A DNA stretch of 64,000 bases from Cryptomeria japonica. Lineage: Eukaryota; Streptophyta; Pinopsida; Cupressales; Cupressaceae. A program made the translations under genes and the position numbers. This document shows, one piece after another, positions 24,653 through 36,961 of the stretch. Numbering within the stretch: position 1 is the first letter of the stretch; every line of letters begins with the position of its first letter. The notes under the pieces are model-generated. The model saw only the letters and a program-made list of their open reading frames with translations, searched no databases and had not been told where the DNA came from. The stretch lies in the NCBI RefSeq assembly GCF_030272615.1, contig NC_081414.1:237014233-237078232 (forward strand). Reading direction: 5' to 3'.

Positions 24653-27600
24653 AACTTCCCTTCATTGATTCTCTGTCTAGAGGTAGCGAGATAGATGTCC
24701 AAAGCTTGCCTGATGTTAGTCGCTTCCCTAATTCTGGCCACACACTGCAAAGTAGTATCATCCACGAACTGTAGATGTGAATGAGTAGGCAAGCCAGTGC
24801 CCCAACTCCATCCTTGAATCAATCCTTGCCTCACTTGAGATTTCAAGAATCTTCCCAATCCTTCTACCATCAGAATAAAAAGATAGGGGGTCCCCTTTTC
24901 GAAGGCCACTCGAAGCTCCAAATAGATCAGATGGTTCATTATTAATCAAAAGAGGTAAGAGGTAGAAGTAATACAGCTCATAACCCACTTAATCCATTCC
25001 TGTCCAAACCGTAAAGCAACAAGCACTTTTTAAAGAAACTACAATTTGATACGGTTGTAAGCTTTGGCCATGTCCAATTTGATGAACATAGCCTCCTCCT
25101 TAGATATTTCCATGGAATGAATTGCCTCAACAGCAACAACCACCCCATCCATAATTTGCCGTCCTACCACAAATCCCCCTTTGTTCTTCTGAAACAACTT
25201 TGTTGAGCCACGACTTAAGTCTCTTTGCAATCGAGATTATTTGCACAAGGCAATTGGCTTGAATAGGTCCTGAGAATCAGCTCCGTCTCGTTTGGGGATG
25301 AGAACAAGGAAGGTAGAATTCATTGCATTTAACATTTGCTTGCTACTAAACGATTCCTGCACAACCTCCACTAGGTCAAATCTAATATTCTCCTAAAACT
25401 CTTGGAAGAACTCAATCGAAAATCCATTAGGGCCTAGGGCTTTCCCTTTCTTCATCTAAAAAACAATATCCTCAACCTCTTCTAAAGAGATGGGCTTAAT
25501 CAGCATCTCATTCATTTCGTTTGAGACAATAGAAGGAATGTAGTTTAGAATAGGATTCTCAACTTTGCAGGCAATGAGTTCTCATTAAACAAAGAAGAGA
25601 AGTACTAGATAGCTTCCCTTGAGATATCTTGGAAAGAAGTAACTTGCCAACCCTAGGAAGAAACAATAGAGGTGGTCGAATTCCCATGCCTTCTAGCTTT
25701 GACCAAGTTGAAGAAAAAGGCTGTATTCTTGTCTCTTGCCTGAAGCCAATCCATACGAGATTTTTGTTTCCAAAAGATCTCCTGCAGTTCTCTCTCTCCA
25801 ACTCCTTCATAGCTTCAAATTCTTTACTGAGAGATTCCTTAGTAAGACCTTGCTCTCTAATGATTTTTGTAATAAAGTCCAAATGCTTCTGAGCCTCAAT
25901 CTTAGCCAAGAAAATATTTCTAAAGCTTTGCCTATTCCATTTCTTAAGTTGAAACTTAACAAATTGTAGCCTCTTGACAAGGTTTGCATAGCAGTGCCAT
26001 ACGTTGGCGCTGCTCCTTTGTACCACCATTTCATAATAGGTTCATATAGAGATGGACCTCTCAGCCACATAACTTGAATTTGAATGATGGATTCTTGATA
26101 GCTCTATACACATTTGCTGTCAGCTTAATAGGCCAATGATCATAACCCCACTAGTCTAAAATCTTAGAACTAGATGCCCGGTAGTTGCAAAGCCAAAAAC
26201 TAGAGACAAGTAATCTATCCAATCTCTCTAAAATAGAATCCTTACCACATATTTTGTTGCTCCGAGTGAAAGAGCCATTACTTGGCTTAATATCCACCAG
26301 GTTCAAGGAAAGAATGTTATCTCTAAAAACTGTAGAAGAAGGTTCAAGTCTATGCACTACCCCGCTCTTTTCCTCCAAGCTAGTAATTGCATTAAAATCC
26401 CGAGCCAAGAACTAAAGCTTGGTGTTAGAGAACAAACCTATTGAATATGGGCCCAAAGCTGGATTTTGCCAGGTTGATCTGATGGTGCATAAACATTAGT
26501 GAGCAAAAAGACTTTTCTAGAGTCAAAACTAGACACCACCATTGGCATAGAGTATTTGGAAGAAATCCACCACAGAGGAGATATTTTGCATGGATCCCAC
26601 ATACAAACAATCCCTCCAGCACTACCAAGTGCTCCGATGCACTAACATTGCCCTTTCCCCCAAACTTGGGGGCAATAGTGAACATGGCCTCCATTGAAAG
26701 CTTAGATTCTTGAATAAACACAACATCTAGTGAGGGAATTCTGATGAAGTCTCGAACAACCTTTTGTCTAGGGATGCTATTCAACCCCCTAGCATTCCAA
26801 GATAAGACAATCATTTTTTGGTTTTGGCAAAATGTGAATCAAGGGTCTTAAGAGATCCTGACTCCACCAAAGCCTCATCCATTAATTTAATCTTGTCTTG
26901 ATCTTTCTTTTGCCCCACCTTAGGGGGAGCCATTGTCCTTTTTATAAGACACTTATGTTGAATACCTAGTGTAGGAGGGGATTTACTGCCTTTGCCTTTG
27001 CCTAAATCTACCACTTCCAGATTTGTTGTGGGAGGAATAACTACTAAGGTCAACTCCTCTACCACCTCCATTGACCTATTTGAGGCTTGTTCTTCTGACT
27101 CCATATGCATCACTTTTGTCTCCATCTGTGAAATAGGAGGAACACCCTGCGACTTGACTTGATCCACATCTTCATCGGATTCCATTCTATCCATCTCCAT
27201 TGAGCCCACACTAGGCTGGAGGCCCTCTAGATTCAACTCCTATTGATCAAACTCTTCCAAAACATCGAATAATCCATCTAATTGTCTGTCTTTTAGGGTC
27301 CTCTTCTATCCCTTGCCTTTGCTGCGGGATTAAAACCCTCCTTATCTGTCTCCCCTTCAGAAGCTGGAGCTTTTCCTTTGTTTCACTTTGACTCAAAGCA
27401 AGGAGATGCATTGGAAGAATTCCCCAAAGGTACAAATTTCAGACATTTTCTTTGCAAGTGTATACACTCATGACAAAACTGACAATAAAATGGGAGAGCT
27501 TCATAGTCAAATTGTTGGACCCATGAGCTGAAGTTGAGTCTAATCTCTAATGAATCTGGTAAAGGCTTATTTAAATCAATTTCAACACAAACATGAGCAC

Positions 27601-27962
27601 AAGAAATTACCTTCTTATCTTGTGTTTGCTGTGACGATCCCACTGGTTTGCCAAACAACAGAGCAGTCATGTGTAGGATGTCGTTCCTCTAGAACTCCAA
27701 CTAAAGCCAAGGGAGCCTGACCCAAACCGGAGCCCTTGATGGAAGCTCCTTCACAGGGTTGAAGCTAGCATGCCAAGGCTTGATAAACAATCCAACTCGG
27801 CTGTGAAATTAGGGTCCTCCTTTGAAAGCCTTGTTACGATCAATTGTACAAGAGAAGACCATCATGAAGTAGTTGTTTGCCACCATCATAACCTCCATGT
27901 CTCCCTTGGGATTCCAAATCCGACGAACCCATGATTCCAAAAAGGGCAGTTGTAATGTTTCC

Positions 27963-29439
27963 TAATAGGTTTAGGCCTGTTTTTTACTATAGTTAATCTA
28001 TTTCTATACATTTTGACTTAAAACTAACTTGAGTGGGAGACAAATCTATCTTAACAGAAAAACATATTCTTCCTTCTGATATTAACTTACAAATTCTTCT
28101 GATTGATATTCTAATATTTATTTGTTTAACCAAAATATTATTTCTCTATATATATGTATTTATACTTATTGTTTTATTTATTCTTTTTTTCCTTAATTTA
28201 TCATATCATACTATTATTCTTTCTGCCAATCAATTTAGATATGAATTCCTTATTATTATATTAGTTTCTGCTGTCCATGTTAATAGTTAATCATTTATAT
28301 TATTATATTTTTTATTACTTTTAATTTTATTACTGTTCAAAACATTATATATATATATATCAAATTATATTTTAGATATTATAGTTTCAGCAGAATGTTT
28401 CAGAATAAAACGATGACAATGTAACAGCAATTATCCAACATGCGGTTGGCAGCCTGATGCAATTCGCTGACTTCCCCTGACACAGCTTTTTGACTTTTTT
28501 TAATTCTCTACTATGCACCTCTTAGATTCTCTTCTTTAAATCTTAATCACAGATGGTGTTTCCTGATTGTCTAAGTTCTCCTTCGATAGTCTTGCCTTTT
28601 GTATGAGATCAGAACTCAGTTTTCAGATTTCTTATTTTGTTATTCTTATCTCTGCTCTAAATTAATTCCTAGATGCTCCGATTTCGTATTTCTCCTCTTC
28701 TATATCTTTGCGAATGGAAATGAGATATACTTCATACATTTTCGTGCCTCTTTGGAGAGGTGTGGGAACTCCTCACACCCATCGTGCCTCTTTTCCGATG
28801 AAAGGTTGTGTGATACGATTTGTTTATTGGTAACAATGCTATTTACTGGCTAATATAATCTTTAATAAGATCACATCCCTTCATATGCAACTTTAGGATA
28901 TTAAGTAATCGGTTAGTGTTATGACCATCCTGTGATTAGTATTAGTGAATGTTTTGCTGCCTTCATGATTAAAACCGATACTCATTACCAATCACTCTTG
29001 CTGGATAACACTGTCTATTGTTGAGGGGACAATCTGACACCAGCAGTTAGTATTTGATTTAATGATTGAATTTATTGATTGATTAGGATGAATGCTATTG
29101 TTTTTATTGAATATTTGTTTCTTGAATTTATTTATTATTATATTTGTTTCTAATGATTACATTGTTATGATAATGAATGTTTACTTATTAATTTATTATT
29201 GATCAACTACAGTTACACACTGTTATTGATCAAACATTTAAATATCACTATCTTATTAATATGTAATATTTATATATAATATTTTCAAATATAATATTAA
29301 TTAATTTTATTTAAATATTTCAAGAATAATTAATAAATATTAATGAAATAATAATATTTAATGATAATTATTATGTTAATTAATAATAATAATTGTTTCA
29401 TTTATGCTATATATAATGATCAAGGAGGCGACATAACAG
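27963..29439. other. AT-rich insertion splitting LINE ORF1
   Basis: About 1.48 kb of very AT-rich sequence lies between the N-terminal ORF1 part (29440 upward) and the rest (27962 downward), which together would read as one DUF4283 region. It must be a later insertion. I could not identify terminal repeats, a target duplication or a coding domain; the short frames at 28033 and 28599 show no domain. Confidence 0.5.
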
Positions 29440-30140
29440 CAGGGAGACCGGAATCCCCATAAACATACATATTAAGGCATGATTAGCCAGTTATTGCACA
29501 TCCTCAGCGGCTGAGTCTGGATGAATCACTAAAACTGGTCGTGTCTTGCTACACTCCAAGCAATCGTTCACCTTTTGGAATAGAAACCCAGTAGACTGAG
29601 CAGAGCTTACCCCATTCTTGGAATTACTCATCAACTTATCTGTACCTACATGCATGGATGGAGATGGATCCAATCCAACGATGGCCTCCCAGAAAGACAA
29701 AATATGCCCTCCATTGACTCCGTACGAACCAAAAGAGGGGAGACAAAACTTCCAACAGGCAGCAGAACCTTGAAAGGGACCCAGAGATAAAAACAAAAAT
29801 AAAGAGTCAAGCTCCTCCACACCCGAGAGGAAAGGGCCCCACAGATCAGAACAAGCCATAAACGCCTCTAGCCACCAAGGAGAAAAACAAAACTAAAGCC
29901 CACACTGTTCACAATACCACCCAAACACAAAAGCAATCTGCAAAAACTGCCTTAGAAACCTCCGATCCAGCACTGTAGACAAAAACAATCCCTGCCCAAG
30001 CTCTAACCAAGCACAACACCTTGAAACACCCCCTATCGCAGAGAATCTGCAGACCTGAGTGCAGCTAGGGTAAACCCTAGCATGTGCAACAGTGCAAAAA
30101 TGCCCTTCCGTTGAGCCATCATTTCCCTCAAACTAATCTA
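29440..30140 (-). mobile_element. 5' part of the same L1-type LINE
   Basis: Minus strand. A frame beginning MACSDLWGPFLSGVEELD (29859) runs to VLVIHPDSAAEDVQ, an in-frame TAA (29491), and then LANHALICMFMGIPVSLLL, the usual start of the DUF4283 region of plant LINE ORF1. The upstream 29880-30140 is C-rich leader. Order and orientation fit the body at 23471-27962, so they are one element split by the insertion between them. Confidence 0.65.
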
Positions 30141-30548
30141 GATTTGAGTTGGAGATTGTACAAAAGATACTTTGCGATCTCCCAATAAATACCTTATCAA
30201 TCACTTAAGATGTATCAGTTTTTCCATGTAAAATCATCATTATTTCATTAAAAAACACCATTTAACAAACAAAAAGTACAACTGATTGACTAGAACAGAA
30301 TATAAAATTGACTCTTTAAAGTTAAATTTTATAATACTAGATCAATGAAGCCCAAAATTCTGAATGCGTAGACAATTTAACAATATGCAGTACTGAATCA
30401 TATTTTCCAGGCATAATATTATTAATATTTGTTGCCTCGTTGAGTAGAATGCTTGTAGAAATAGTGGTATGGTTTTGGTTGTTGCAGTGTTGTCCAAAAT
30501 TGCCATATTTCTGTCAAACCAGATGACAGAACAAAAAGGGTCAGAATA
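30141..30548. other. Intronic sequence between LINE and gypsy element
   Basis: No gene or repeat recognised. Confidence 0.5.
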
Positions 30549-31268
30549 TGTAATGTTCCCGATATAATTAAATAATATTAATTATTGTATGGCCCTAAAT
30601 TTAATAATAAAATCTGTCAGGCCTCCTTTTTATTTTATTAGTTAAGTTATGTTTGTGTCGGTCCGTTCGTAACCCTTCGGGAACTTTCGCGGAGCCCATA
30701 TTTATGGCCGAGTCTATCATTGTTGTAGGTATGTGAATTTGGTATTTTCTTTGTCTGTGCGAAATCCTGTTGGAGTTCAGTTGTTAGCCATTGCAGAGGT
30801 GGAAGATCCTCCCTACTTGGCATTCGCAGTTTCGGTGGGAGTAGCTCCTCACCCTATTCTGCTTCTGTTGGAGTTGGTGTAATCTGTTGTGCGTCCATTA
30901 TCAATATAATTGCTTTTCACAAGTGTGAATCCATAGGTTATTTCTTTGGCAAGTAAAATATCGTGTCTGGAATATTTATAATTCTTTCCCCTTTTTCTGT
31001 GCAACACTGAACTGTCACTTGCGTTGGGCGTATGAAAGGAGGGCCGTACGAGGTGTACGATGTATTGGACGTACGATGGACGGTTGGTCGTGTTCTCCGT
31101 ACAGGGTGGTCCATACGATGGAGGGGTGCCCATACGGTGAGGAGGGTGTTGATCGTACGAGGGATTTGCCGTACGATTGGGGTGTCAAGGGTCAATTTTC
31201 AGTGCTCTCTATTGTTAACCGTATGGGTGGGTTGCCGTACGGCTAGGGGTGACATCGGGTTCATTATA
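30549..31268 (+). repeat. Gypsy 5' LTR
   Basis: It starts TGTAATGTTCCC and ends GGGTTCATTATA before the PBS. The 3' half (31015-31250) is crowded with CGTACG and CCGTACGG-type palindromes. Confidence 0.8.
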
Positions 31269-31386
31269 GTGGTATCGGAGCTGATAATTTTGCTAGCCTG
31301 TTGGGAGAATCATGGCATCGAGTGATGGATTGATAGATGCGTTGAGGGAGTTAAGAAGTGGTGGGTAGAAGCTCTCCCAGACCCTC

Positions 31387-32079
31387 GTGAGAAGGCTTGC
31401 CATATGTTCTCTATCCCAGATTTCGGCTGATTGGAAGGAACATCTATTGGTTGAATACTCCAAGAATACTTTTGCCTGCAAACTGATGGATGGTCAAGTG
31501 CAGGATGACAGATATAAGGTGGTTGACGACATCATTTACTACAAGGACAGAATCTATCTGGTGCCTGAGTCCAAGATAAAGGAGATGATTTTGAAGGAAA
31601 TGCACGACTCTCCCTTGGATGGACACCCGGGATACTTGAAAACCTACAGACATATCCGAGAAAGTTTTTCCTACAGACATATCCGAGAAAGTTTTTCCTG
31701 GAAGGGACTTAAGAACGACATTCTGCAGTACCTATGCCTCACCTGTCAGGAGAATAAATCCGAGCACACCTTACTTGTTGGACTGCTTTAGCCGTTGCCA
31801 ATCCCTGACCAGAAGTGGGATAGCATCTCAATGGATTTCATTACCGGGCTTCCCAAAGTGCAAAGAAAGGATTGCATCTTCATCGTGGCAGATCGTTTGA
31901 TCGATTATGCCCATTTCTTTGCCACCTCCATTGGATATCAGGCCACTCAAGTGGCCGAGTGGTTCTTCCATGAGGTATTTTGCCTGGATGGTCTTCCGCA
32001 GAACATAATGAGTGAGAGGGATTCCAGAACATCACAGTGGTATGAAGAACATGCGACAGACATGAGTGTTGCTTTTTAG
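31387..32079 (+). pseudogene. Gypsy integrase remnant
   Basis: The frame from 31387 carries the HHCC zinc finger of the integrase (HDSPLDGHPGYLKTYRHI to CLTCQENK) and, after a TAG at 31789, the catalytic core start (DSISMDFITGLPK, VADRLIDYAHF, CLDGLPQNIMSERDSR). A 27-bp block is tandemly duplicated in frame at 31644-31697, repeating YRHIRESFS within the finger. It stops at 32079, before the catalytic Glu. Dead. Confidence 0.85.
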
Positions 32080-32449
32080 GAAGAGCGACATCTACATGAG
32101 AAGACCTTGTTGCAGATGAGTTTTGAGATTCTAGACCATCATTGCAAAATGACTGATTGGCATGATAGCTTGGGATCTAGGCATCGATGTGTTTGATGAT
32201 TGGTTTCAGTGGGATCTTGAAGACTCCAGGCATGGCAACGTTTGTATCAGAGTGGAGCAGTGGAAGCTGGAGGGAGGTATACTCTTCTCGCTTACTTCCA
32301 TGTGTGGGCACGTGGTCGTGTTGCGGCATGGAGATTTCAAATATGGCTATCAGTGTCTGCGCTTGGTTTGGGACCCTGGATCTTTGTAGTGGGTAAACCG
32401 TTTGATGATGGATTGCTTGAGGGCAAGCAATCTTTGGGCGGCAAGGATT

Positions 32450-33154
32450 AGTAATGTCCTCGATATAATTAAATAATATTAATTATTGTATGGTCCTAAA
32501 TTTAATAATAAAATCTGTCGGGCCCCCTTTTTATTTTATTAGTTAAGTTATGTTTGTGTCGGCCCGTTTGTAACCCTTCGTGAACTTTCCCGGAGCCCAT
32601 ATTTATGGTTGAGTCTGTCATTGTTGTTTCCCGGTGCCCATATTTATGGCCAAGTCTGTCATTGTTGTAGGTATGTGAATTTGGTATTTTTCTTTGTCTG
32701 TGCGAATTCCAGTTGGAGTTCAGTTGTTAGCCATTTCGGAGGTGGAAGATCCTCCCTACTTGGCATTCGCAGTTTCGGTGGGAGTAGCTCCTCACCCTAT
32801 TCTACTTCTGTCGGAGTCGGTGTAATCTGTTGTGCGTCCATTATCAATATAATTGCTTTTTACAAGTGCGAATCCACAGGTTATTTCTTTGGCAAGTAAA
32901 ATCTCGTGTGTCTGGAATATTTATAATTCTTTCCCCTTTTTCTGTGCAACACCGAACTGTCACTTGCGTTGGGCATATAGGAGGAGGGCCGTATGGTGGA
33001 CGTTTGGTCGTGTTGTCCGTACGGTGAGGAGGGTGTTGACTGTACGAGGAGGTTGCCGTACGATTGGGGTGTCAGGGGTCAATTTCAGTGCTCTTTGTTG
33101 TTGACCGTACGGGTGGGTTGCCATACGGCTGGGGGTGCCATTGGGTTCATTACA
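32450..33154 (+). repeat. Gypsy 3' LTR
   Basis: Homologous to 30549-31268. It contains an extra 49-bp duplication near 32590-32690 and a deletion in the CGTACG-rich part. It ends GGGTTCATTACA, followed by AAATA. Confidence 0.8.
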
Positions 33155-33812
33155 AAATAGATGACATTGAACTTCTTATGAAATTGTTAGGATAAAGCAC
33201 CACTTGGTTTCAGGCTTACTTAATGTACTTTTTTGAAATAGACGTTCAAGAGGTAAAAAGATTCCCAAGGCTTTGGATGGGGTTTAATATGCAATTATTT
33301 TCTAGACTAGCATCATATGAAATTGTCTTCTTGAATTATTTTTTGGTAGAGAGCAACATTGGGCTGCGAGGATCAACATGAGTGATAATAAGACAAATGA
33401 CAACTTTGTAGGACAGTAAATTAAACAATTTTGGTGGTGCCTGAAATGGATATCTATGGGAAGGTCTATATTCGACCTAAACTTGTGGAGTGGGATGCAT
33501 GTTTTCTTTTTTGGCTTAAAGTCAAAGGTACAGTTCTTGTGATATCCCATCTGTTAAATTATAATTCAACAATAATTTGTTTCTTTCTTGTTGGTGAGAA
33601 AACTTAGAGATCTTTTTGAGTGTGTTTGGATAAGATCATATAGGTTATTTTGCATCAAAGATGTTGCAGAAAATAGGAGTAGGGTTGTGGAATGTTGACT
33701 TTAAAGGGAGAGGAAATGGAGGTGCGAAAAACAAGAGCACCAGTGAGGTACAAAAGAAGCAATTAAAAAGAAGTGAAATTATATTATTGGTGTAAATATG
33801 CTAGGAAATAAT
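33155..33812. other. Intronic sequence
   Basis: No recognised gene or element. A short minus-strand frame at 33302-33550 has no domain. Confidence 0.5.
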
Positions 33813-33889
33813 CATAGTTCCACGGAGCTTCTTGATGGAGGGATAGGGGGAGGGGGGGATGAGTTTTGGGGACAAGGAGACCAAAGGCA

Positions 33890-35761
33890 TGAAAATATTA
33901 TTAAATAAACTGAATACATTAATTGCAAAGGAGATGGAAGTCTCCTTAAATAGATAACTACAAGAACGGTGTTTCTAAAAAGAAATGATCGTTATCTAAA
34001 GACAAAAAACAGAAAGATACTAAACTATCTAACTGCCAAACTGGAAATAGAAAGTTGCCAAGTAAACTAGCTTAGACAACCTATCAACATAAGTGACCAT
34101 TATAAGGTAAATAATATATGAAATTATTCTAATACCCTCCTATAATGGTCAATTTATTAACTAACTACCCTAAACAAGACAAAAACTTTAAAACGCAAAG
34201 ATGGCTGACTCTTTCTCCTTAGAATGCTCTACGACATGAGCCTGTTGTTGAGACTCTCCCTAGCTGGTCTTCTGATCATCCAACCGCTTTCTGCAAAACC
34301 TCTGGATATGACCAAGCTTCCCACAACAGTGATAGTTGAAATTTTCTTGGAACCGTTCTTAGATGTGTGCTGTCCTTTTTGCTGTGTGGACTCGCCTTTG
34401 CCTTTATCCTTGGCAGTAAACGCTTGTTCTGTACTGACCATGTCACTGTTGCTACCAAACTGTTGTCTCCACCGAACTTGCTGCAATAGCTTAGTGCACA
34501 ACTCTTTAAACTTCAAGTCAACATTAGTGGAGGTAATGTTGAGCGTCTCGATAAAGTGTTCGTAGGAGCATGGTAGACCCTTCAACGTAATCACTACCAT
34601 GCCCCCCTCTTCCATCTTGCGACCATTGGCCACTAGTTGATCGCATATATCCTTGATTTTCATAAGATGCTCCTATAGAGACATCTTCTCATCGATCGTC
34701 ATTGAAAACAACATGTTCTTCAGAAAGAACGCTCGGCTCTTGTCTAACGTCTCATGGAGATCTTTCAAATGTGTCCATATTTTCGTAGCTGTCTTGCCAG
34801 GTGGTACCTTTGGAAGCGTTCCGTCGTTGACTGATAGTTTCAGCAACATAACTACTACTCTATTACATTCATCAAACTTGTCTTGCTCTTTGCTCGCCAT
34901 TGTGGGAAGAGTAGACTTACCTAGAACAATTTGATCTCGAATTACAAAAAATTGCCCCAAAAAAAAGTCTTTGCCTTCACGTGGGTTACAAAACAGCTTT
35001 GGAAAATAGTTGTCGTGTGGACAGAAGCACTAAAAAGTTGCGCGTAGAACACTCGACGCGAGCATTAAAAAAAACTTTCACAAAAAATGTGAACGCGACA
35101 ATCGCAGGCTAAAGACTGCGCGATTTGTAGAGCCGCCAACAAACACAACGAACCACAAACCAAAAAAAAGGCCTCCAAAATACCTTCGTGTCTGCAAACT
35201 AAAAGAAAAGCTACGCCACTGCACACATCGTGAACCCTTCACATGCGGGCAGAGTTCACAAAAACGCATTGAAAAAAAATCTGCAATTTTTTTAGACGAA
35301 AAATTCCACCTCCTCGAAAAACTTGGGTTTCAAACAAACCCACAAAAAAGGAACTTCAAATTTTTCTGCATTGAGAAAACCCACGAAAACCCTTGAAAAA
35401 AAAATACTTTCCACGTTTTTTCATTAAAAAAGGATCTAAAAAAACTTCTAGAAAAATTCTAGGTAATGAGAACGAATTTCATAATTTCGTCAAAGGAACA
35501 TTTTGCTCCGATACCATTAAAATATTATTAAATAAACTGAATACATTAATTACAAAGGAGATGGATGTCTCCTTAAATAAATAGCTACAAGAACGATGTT
35601 TCTAAAAAGAGACGATCGTTAATTAAAGACAAAAAACCAAAAGATACTAAACTATCTAACTGACAAATTGAAAATAGAAAGTTGCTAAGTAAACTAGCTT
35701 AGACAACTTATCAACATAAATGACCATTATAAGGTAAATAATATATGAAATTATTCTAATA
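33890..35761 (-). mobile_element. Gag-only copia-type LTR element (TR-GAG-like), 1.87 kb
   Basis: Two 245-bp LTRs (33890-34134 and 35517-35761) surround 1382 bp with only a gag region on the minus strand. The PBS TGGTATCGGAGC (minus, 35505-35516) touches the right LTR and a GGAGGG purine tract touches the left LTR. Flanks AGGCA (33885-33889) and AGGCC (35762-35766) are a 5-bp target duplication with one change. No protease, integrase or RT is present, so the element depended on an autonomous copia partner. Its gag resembles those of the copia at 41.7 kb and the remnant at 51.3 kb. Confidence 0.85.
34229..34960 (-). pseudogene. Copia gag remnant of the TR-GAG element
   Basis: Two minus-strand blocks encode copia Gag: KIWTHLKDLHETLDKSRAF and LKNMLFSMTIDEKMSL (34960-34673), then after a stop HLMKIKDICDQL, GLPCSYEHFIETLNIT and LCTKLLQQVRWRQQFGS (34663-34380). 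A shifted frame then gives YHCCGKLGHIQRFC, in which the first Cys of the CX2CX4HX4C zinc knuckle is Tyr. Because of the stop, frameshift and damaged knuckle this copy is not functional. Confidence 0.85.
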
Positions 35762-36090
35762 AGGCCCATGTTTGGGGATGGCACAAATACATATAGCACT
35801 TGAAAAATTAGTTATAAAAAGATTTATAAGGAATAAGATTAAGAATTGTAAATGAAACTTTGGCATATTATTTAAAGTTTAAACTATTAAACATTAAAAA
35901 CATGACAATAATTGCATTGAAATTTGAACAATAACAATGGTGGATAGAGTTTTCAAACTTTGGGAGCAAATGAAGTATACGTATAAGAATTGCAAATGAG
36001 ATTTTGGCATACTAAGTGAAGTTTAAACTAGTAAACATAAAAAACATGGCAATGATTGTATTAACAACTAGCACTTGTACTGGAAGAATG

Positions 36091-36961
36091 TTCTAGGATT
36101 ATGCTGTAAGAAAATTATTTAAGTTAATATGTTAGAGACTACAATTTTATATGTGCATAGAGAATACATTAATATAATTTGCAATATCTTATGCATTTTT
36201 TGTGTATACAATTTTGAAATACAATCTTGGTTTTGGGTTGATGATATGCGTTAAAGCTATCACATCTCTCTATGAATTCTACACCAAGATTGTAATGGAG
36301 GTGAAATGGTTATGTCGATTTTATAAAGAACACTTCACGTCTAAATGCATAAATCCATTTGCTGCAACTATTTTGTATTTTTCTTTACAATATTCATTCG
36401 ATTTATAGATATATTGGTCGGTGATTTATTGTAAATGCATTTTCTAGTTGCACAAAAGAAAATCAAATATTGAAAAAATCAATTCAAATCTCTCAAATAA
36501 AATAAAATCTTGTCTTAAATCATATCTTTGATGGCTAGACTTGTTTAGAGGGGATCATAAATTCTTTACCAAGAAGATGAAACTTGTTTCTTGGCTAATT
36601 AGTAATTTAAATTGAAGTGTAAACCTATTATTTTGAGGATTTTATTGGAGCCTTCAACTATAAAAGATTTAAAATATTAAGATGTAAAATAGAGAAGCTT
36701 GTATATTGGACTCTACATTACATACAAATTTATTTTGATATTTACATTTTGGGTATATTAAAGATTAGAAATTAATTCTAGAGTTTTATAGAGGGAAATT
36801 GTTAAAATTTCTAAATAGGTATTGTTGAGAATTAGAGTGAGGGATTCCGTGATTTTTTTTAATTCTTTGTACTAAGAAATTTTAAGTGAGAATGAAGATT
36901 TTCAATTGAGAAACTTTAGTAACTAAATGATTTAATAATAGAAGTTAGAGTTTAAAAAAAT
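36091..36961. other. Intronic AT-rich sequence with a dispersed repeat
   Basis: 36450-36600 (AAAATCAAATATTGAAAAAA ... TGGCTAGACTTGTTTAGAGG ... CCAAGAAGATGAAACTTGT) is a copy of the repeat found twice at 47588-47815. No gene. Confidence 0.55.

Larger units (their letters stand above)
23471..27962 (-). mobile_element. L1-type LINE, main body (ORF1 C-part, ORF2)
   Basis: Minus-strand non-LTR retrotransposon in intron 1. From its 5' side: a DUF4283-like ORF1 part (27962-27390, with RLPWLQLEFW) and knuckle CQFCHECIHLQRKC (27440-27490; CX2CX4HX4C); Lys/Glu-rich ORF1 tail (27236-26811); ORF2 apurinic-type endonuclease starting MIVLSWNARGLNS with FIQESK (26814-26425), then RDFNAI and ERLDRL (26408-26151); linker; RT with FIKLDMAKAYN (25090) and LQFVDDT (24765); RNase H with INTDGSSR, GIGGIGRDS, CELDSQ (24225-23830); tail TTTTTCAAAAAAAG at 23471-23480. 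Several frameshifts and stops make it inactive. Between RT and RNase H the post-RT region is missing and replaced by about 85 bp of the 42-bp repeat. Its 5' end continues at 29440-30140 beyond an insertion. Confidence 0.88.
30549..33154 (+). mobile_element. Ty3/gypsy LTR retrotransposon with large internal deletion
   Basis: Two long direct repeats (30549-31268 and about 32450-33154) bound an interior of only about 1.2 kb. LTR1 starts TGTAATGTTCCC; LTR2 starts AGTAATGTCCTC, its TG mutated. Right after LTR1 is the PBS TGGTATCGGAGC (31270). Flanks are GAATA and AAATA, a 5-bp target duplication with one change. The interior keeps the integrase: a zinc finger (HDSPLDGHPGYLK..., CLTCQENK) and a core start (MDFITGLPK, FIVADRL). 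Gag, protease, RT and RNase H are gone. LTR2 has a 49-bp tandem duplication around GCCCATATTTATGG absent from LTR1. It is inactive. Confidence 0.88.
33813..36090. mobile_element. Terminal part of an older hAT copy, split by a copia element
   Basis: CATAGTTCCACGGAG at 33813 resembles the hAT end CAGTGTTCCACGG. It is followed by G-rich sequence (GGGGGATGAGTTTTGGGG), interrupted at 33890-35761 by the gag-only element, and resumes at 35767 with CATGTTTGGGGATGG and CACTTGAAAAATTAGTTATA. This order matches the left end of the intact hAT at 36962 (GGGGATGG then TACTTGAAAAACTAGTTGTG). An internal ~140-bp duplication is visible (AAGAATTG(T/C)AAATGA at 35849 and 35986). No right end was found, so it is truncated. 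Confidence 0.6.

Noticed and set aside
30060-30085. Telomere-type sequence GCTAGGGTAAACCCTAGC
   Set aside because: A single short palindrome with one telo-box in a LINE leader; no telomere repeat array.
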